Shown piece by piece: positions 62,424 to 64,000 of a stretch of DNA of 64,000 bases (its first letter is position 1; each line of letters starts with the position of its first letter). This DNA comes from Wenyingzhuangia heitensis (GTDB taxonomy: Bacteria; Bacteroidota; Bacteroidia; Flavobacteriales; Flavobacteriaceae). Location: contig NZ_JAASQL010000002.1 of assembly GCF_011762155.1 (NCBI RefSeq), positions 248,001 to 312,000 of the forward strand, read 5' to 3'. The position numbers and the translations under genes were made by a program. Under the pieces are notes generated by a model. The model worked only from the letters and a program-made list of their open reading frames with translations, ran no database searches and was not told the DNA's origin.

Positions 62424-64000
62424 TTATTGTAACAGCCAAGTTTTAGACCACTGATCGTTAACAGCAGGGACTAGTTTTTCTATAGCTTGTAACATGTTAT
62501 CTTCGTTATAAGAGTCTGTGTAAATAAATCTTATAGGAGTTTGTTGACCATTGGTTCCTGAAATAATATTTTTGTTTAAATCTGGAAATCCTGTTCTTAT
62601 CCAATCAAACCAAGATTCGCTTGTAAGCCACAATGCAATCCATTTTTGATGTAGGATAGGCTCTAATTTATTAGTGGCACCGTCATAGATACTTTTGATT
62701 GTTGAGATGTAGGCTGTTTTATCAAAATTTACAAGTGTGTTGTTGTTTTTATCATAAACAGCATTTGTATCACCATCAGCAATTTCATATTGTTCTAAAG
62801 ACAATTCAACCCCTTTTTTGTAATACTCATATGCATTGGTTGTAATGTAACTACGTACGCTTGCTTCTGCTAAAATAAACTGTACTTCGGCAGCATTCAT
62901 CAATGTAGCTTTTACCAAAGGATTGCTATTATCAGCATACATATCAGTAAGATAAGATGTGTGTGGGTTAGATCCTTCATTTAAATAAATACTTCCATCT
63001 AGCTCGGTAATTTTACTTTTAAAATCGCTAACAGTTCCCCCCAAGTTAAAATCGTTAGGAGCACTTAATGCTATAGATACTCCTACAAATAAATCTGTAT
63101 TGATATCGTTTTCTTTGTCACCATCTGTATTAATGGCATTGATATCTTCGGTTATATAACGTTTTACTTTACCGTTTTCTAAAACAACTTGATTGGTAGC
63201 TCCTTGTGCCAATTGTACATCTACAGGTTTTATCCATTTTGTTAAACGTGGATCTTTTAACTCTGTCAAATCATTTACAATAGTTGCGGATGGTTTTCTA
63301 CGATAAAATTCAGAACGATTGCTGTAGTTTAAAGCACCACCTGACCAGCTATTATTGCTGTCTGTACCTATAAAACCAATTACAGCATTGTCGCTATTGT
63401 TTTGTAGAATAGGAAATTCACTAGGATTATTTACTATGTTAGAAATTTCTGAAGCTACATTAATACCAGAGTCTCCTTTTTCTGACAATCTCATGCAGAA
63501 TCTTAATTTTAAAGAGTTGGCTAATTTTCTCCATTTTTGACCATCTCCATTGTACATTACATCTGCACCTGTAGCTTCTTCACAAATTCCTGTATTTTTT
63601 AACAAGGTATTTGCTGTTTCTAAATCTTTTAGTATTCCTGCAAATACATCTTTTTGAGAATCATATACAGGTTTAAAAAATTCATCACCTCCTTTTTCTC
63701 CTTGTAAAGCTTTGCTATAAGGAATGTCTCCAAAGGCAGAAGTTAAAAAACCAAATTCATAAGATTTTACAATCAAAGCCACTGCTTGATAATAATTTTT
63801 TACTTCGTCTTGCTTTTCTGTTTCAGCACGTTCATAAATGTATTGACTATCTTTTAAGGGTTCATAATAATTGCTAAAATCATTAGCACCCCACTGGTAG
63901 TTGTTTTCTTCGTAGCTGGTAAAATCTCTTTGTAAATATTGAGTTGCAGCAGACAATTCTCCTGCTTCATAAGAAAGTCTAGTTCTTATTTGTGCAGATT
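62424..64000 (-). CDS. SusD/RagB-family lipoprotein, C-terminal part (cut by window end)
   Basis: Surface nutrient-binding lipoprotein. The frame is open at base 64000, so the signal peptide and N-terminus are outside; a TTG at 63956 inside the frame is not the start. At least 525 residues are visible. QYLQRDFTSYEENNYQWGANDFSNYYEPLKDSQYIYERA, VKSYEFGFLTSAFGDIPYSKALQG, WRKLANSLKLRFCMRLS and EVQFILAEASVR are the TPR-like and loop segments of the SusD-like_2 subfamily, and ESWFDWIRTGFPDL comes near the end. A SusC-type TonB receptor is expected just upstream. Together with the phosphatase after it, organophosphate or phospho-glycan uptake is a speculation; a plain polysaccharide locus is equally possible. 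Confidence 0.93.
   Translation of the reverse strand, partial: SAQIRTRLSYEAGELSAATQYLQRDFTSYEENNYQWGANDFSNYYEPLKDSQYIYERAETEKQDEVKNYYQAVALIVKSYEFGFLTSAFGDIPYSKALQGEKGGDEFFKPVYDSQKDVFAGILKDLETANTLLKNTGICEEATGADVMYNGDGQKWRKLANSLKLRFCMRLSEKGDSGINVASEISNIVNNPSEFPILQNNSDNAVIGFIGTDSNNSWSGGALNYSNRSEFYRRKPSATIVNDLTELKDPRLTKWIKPVDVQLAQGATNQVVLENGKVKRYITEDINAINTDGDKENDINTDLFVGVSIALSAPNDFNLGGTVSDFKSKITELDGSIYLNEGSNPHTSYLTDMYADNSNPLVKATLMNAAEVQFILAEASVRSYITTNAYEYYKKGVELSLEQYEIADGDTNAVYDKNNNTLVNFDKTAYISTIKSIYDGATNKLEPILHQKWIALWLTSESWFDWIRTGFPDLNKNIISGTNGQQTPIRFIYTDSYNEDNMLQAIEKLVPAVNDQWSKTWLLQ

Overview
The window is AT-rich chromosomal DNA from a member of the Bacteroidota, almost certainly a marine flavobacterium. 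The evidence is a SusD/RagB lipoprotein, TonB-dependent receptors with carboxypeptidase-regulatory N-termini, DUF4249 and DUF983 proteins, a T9SS C-terminal sorting domain, many short lipoprotein signals ending in SC, two promoters of the form TTG-N19-TAnnTTTG, and sulfatase/GH2 genes typical of algal polysaccharide users. I found no rRNA, tRNA, CRISPR array or transposase gene.

Layout. 1-6656 (minus): end of a polysaccharide utilisation locus with three sulfatases (one cut by the window edge) and a GH2 lipoprotein. 6878-14648: peptidase E, then a minus-strand housekeeping run tpx / dgkA / ftsK / lolA / LptF-LptG-type permease / ribBA, and a small CBM48 protein. 14902-20049: a DinB-like protein, a secreted beta-helix protein, and the cell-wall genes pbpC and murQ with a small membrane protein. 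20230-31414: AraC regulator, T9SS-secreted LamG protein, an 1831-residue alpha-2-macroglobulin with intact thioester, and a DUF4249/TonB receptor pair. 31947-38473: AraC regulator, iron-dependent alcohol dehydrogenase, lysA, a block of degenerate intergenic repeats, pepT, a lipoprotein and a patatin. 38478-43106: a lactonase-fold lipoprotein and a three-gene operon (His-rich lipoprotein, TonB receptor, Fur-family regulator) with a palindrome sitting on its promoter, read here as a candidate metal, probably zinc, uptake system. 43275-50291: small lipoproteins, an FKBP isomerase, a carbohydrate-binding-like lipoprotein, an MG2/plug protein and lpdA. 50518-58792 (plus): a di-haem peroxidase, a TMEM220-like membrane protein and a complete eboA-B-C-D-E-F cluster. 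58795-64000: AraC regulator, DUF983 protein, lone ECF sigma factor, metallophosphatase lipoprotein and a truncated SusD.

The most notable system is the six-gene ebo cluster (52418-58792). Ebo genes are known from cyanobacteria, where they are needed for periplasmic delivery of a scytonemin precursor, from pseudomonads, where they deter grazers, and from eustigmatophyte plastids and their endosymbionts. The product or transported metabolite is unknown outside the cyanobacterial case. Here the cluster is tightly packed and headed by a TMEM220-like gene with a well-formed Bacteroidota promoter. The second notable system is the palindrome-controlled metal-uptake operon at 39643-43106. Several genes show atypical active sites: a RibBA whose GTP cyclohydrolase II half lacks its zinc cysteines, EboF with SEYG in place of SDHG, and a purple-acid-phosphatase-like protein without the usual tyrosine ligand. 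Three genes (pbpC, the Lpt permease and the TonB receptor of the metal operon) appear to start with TTG.
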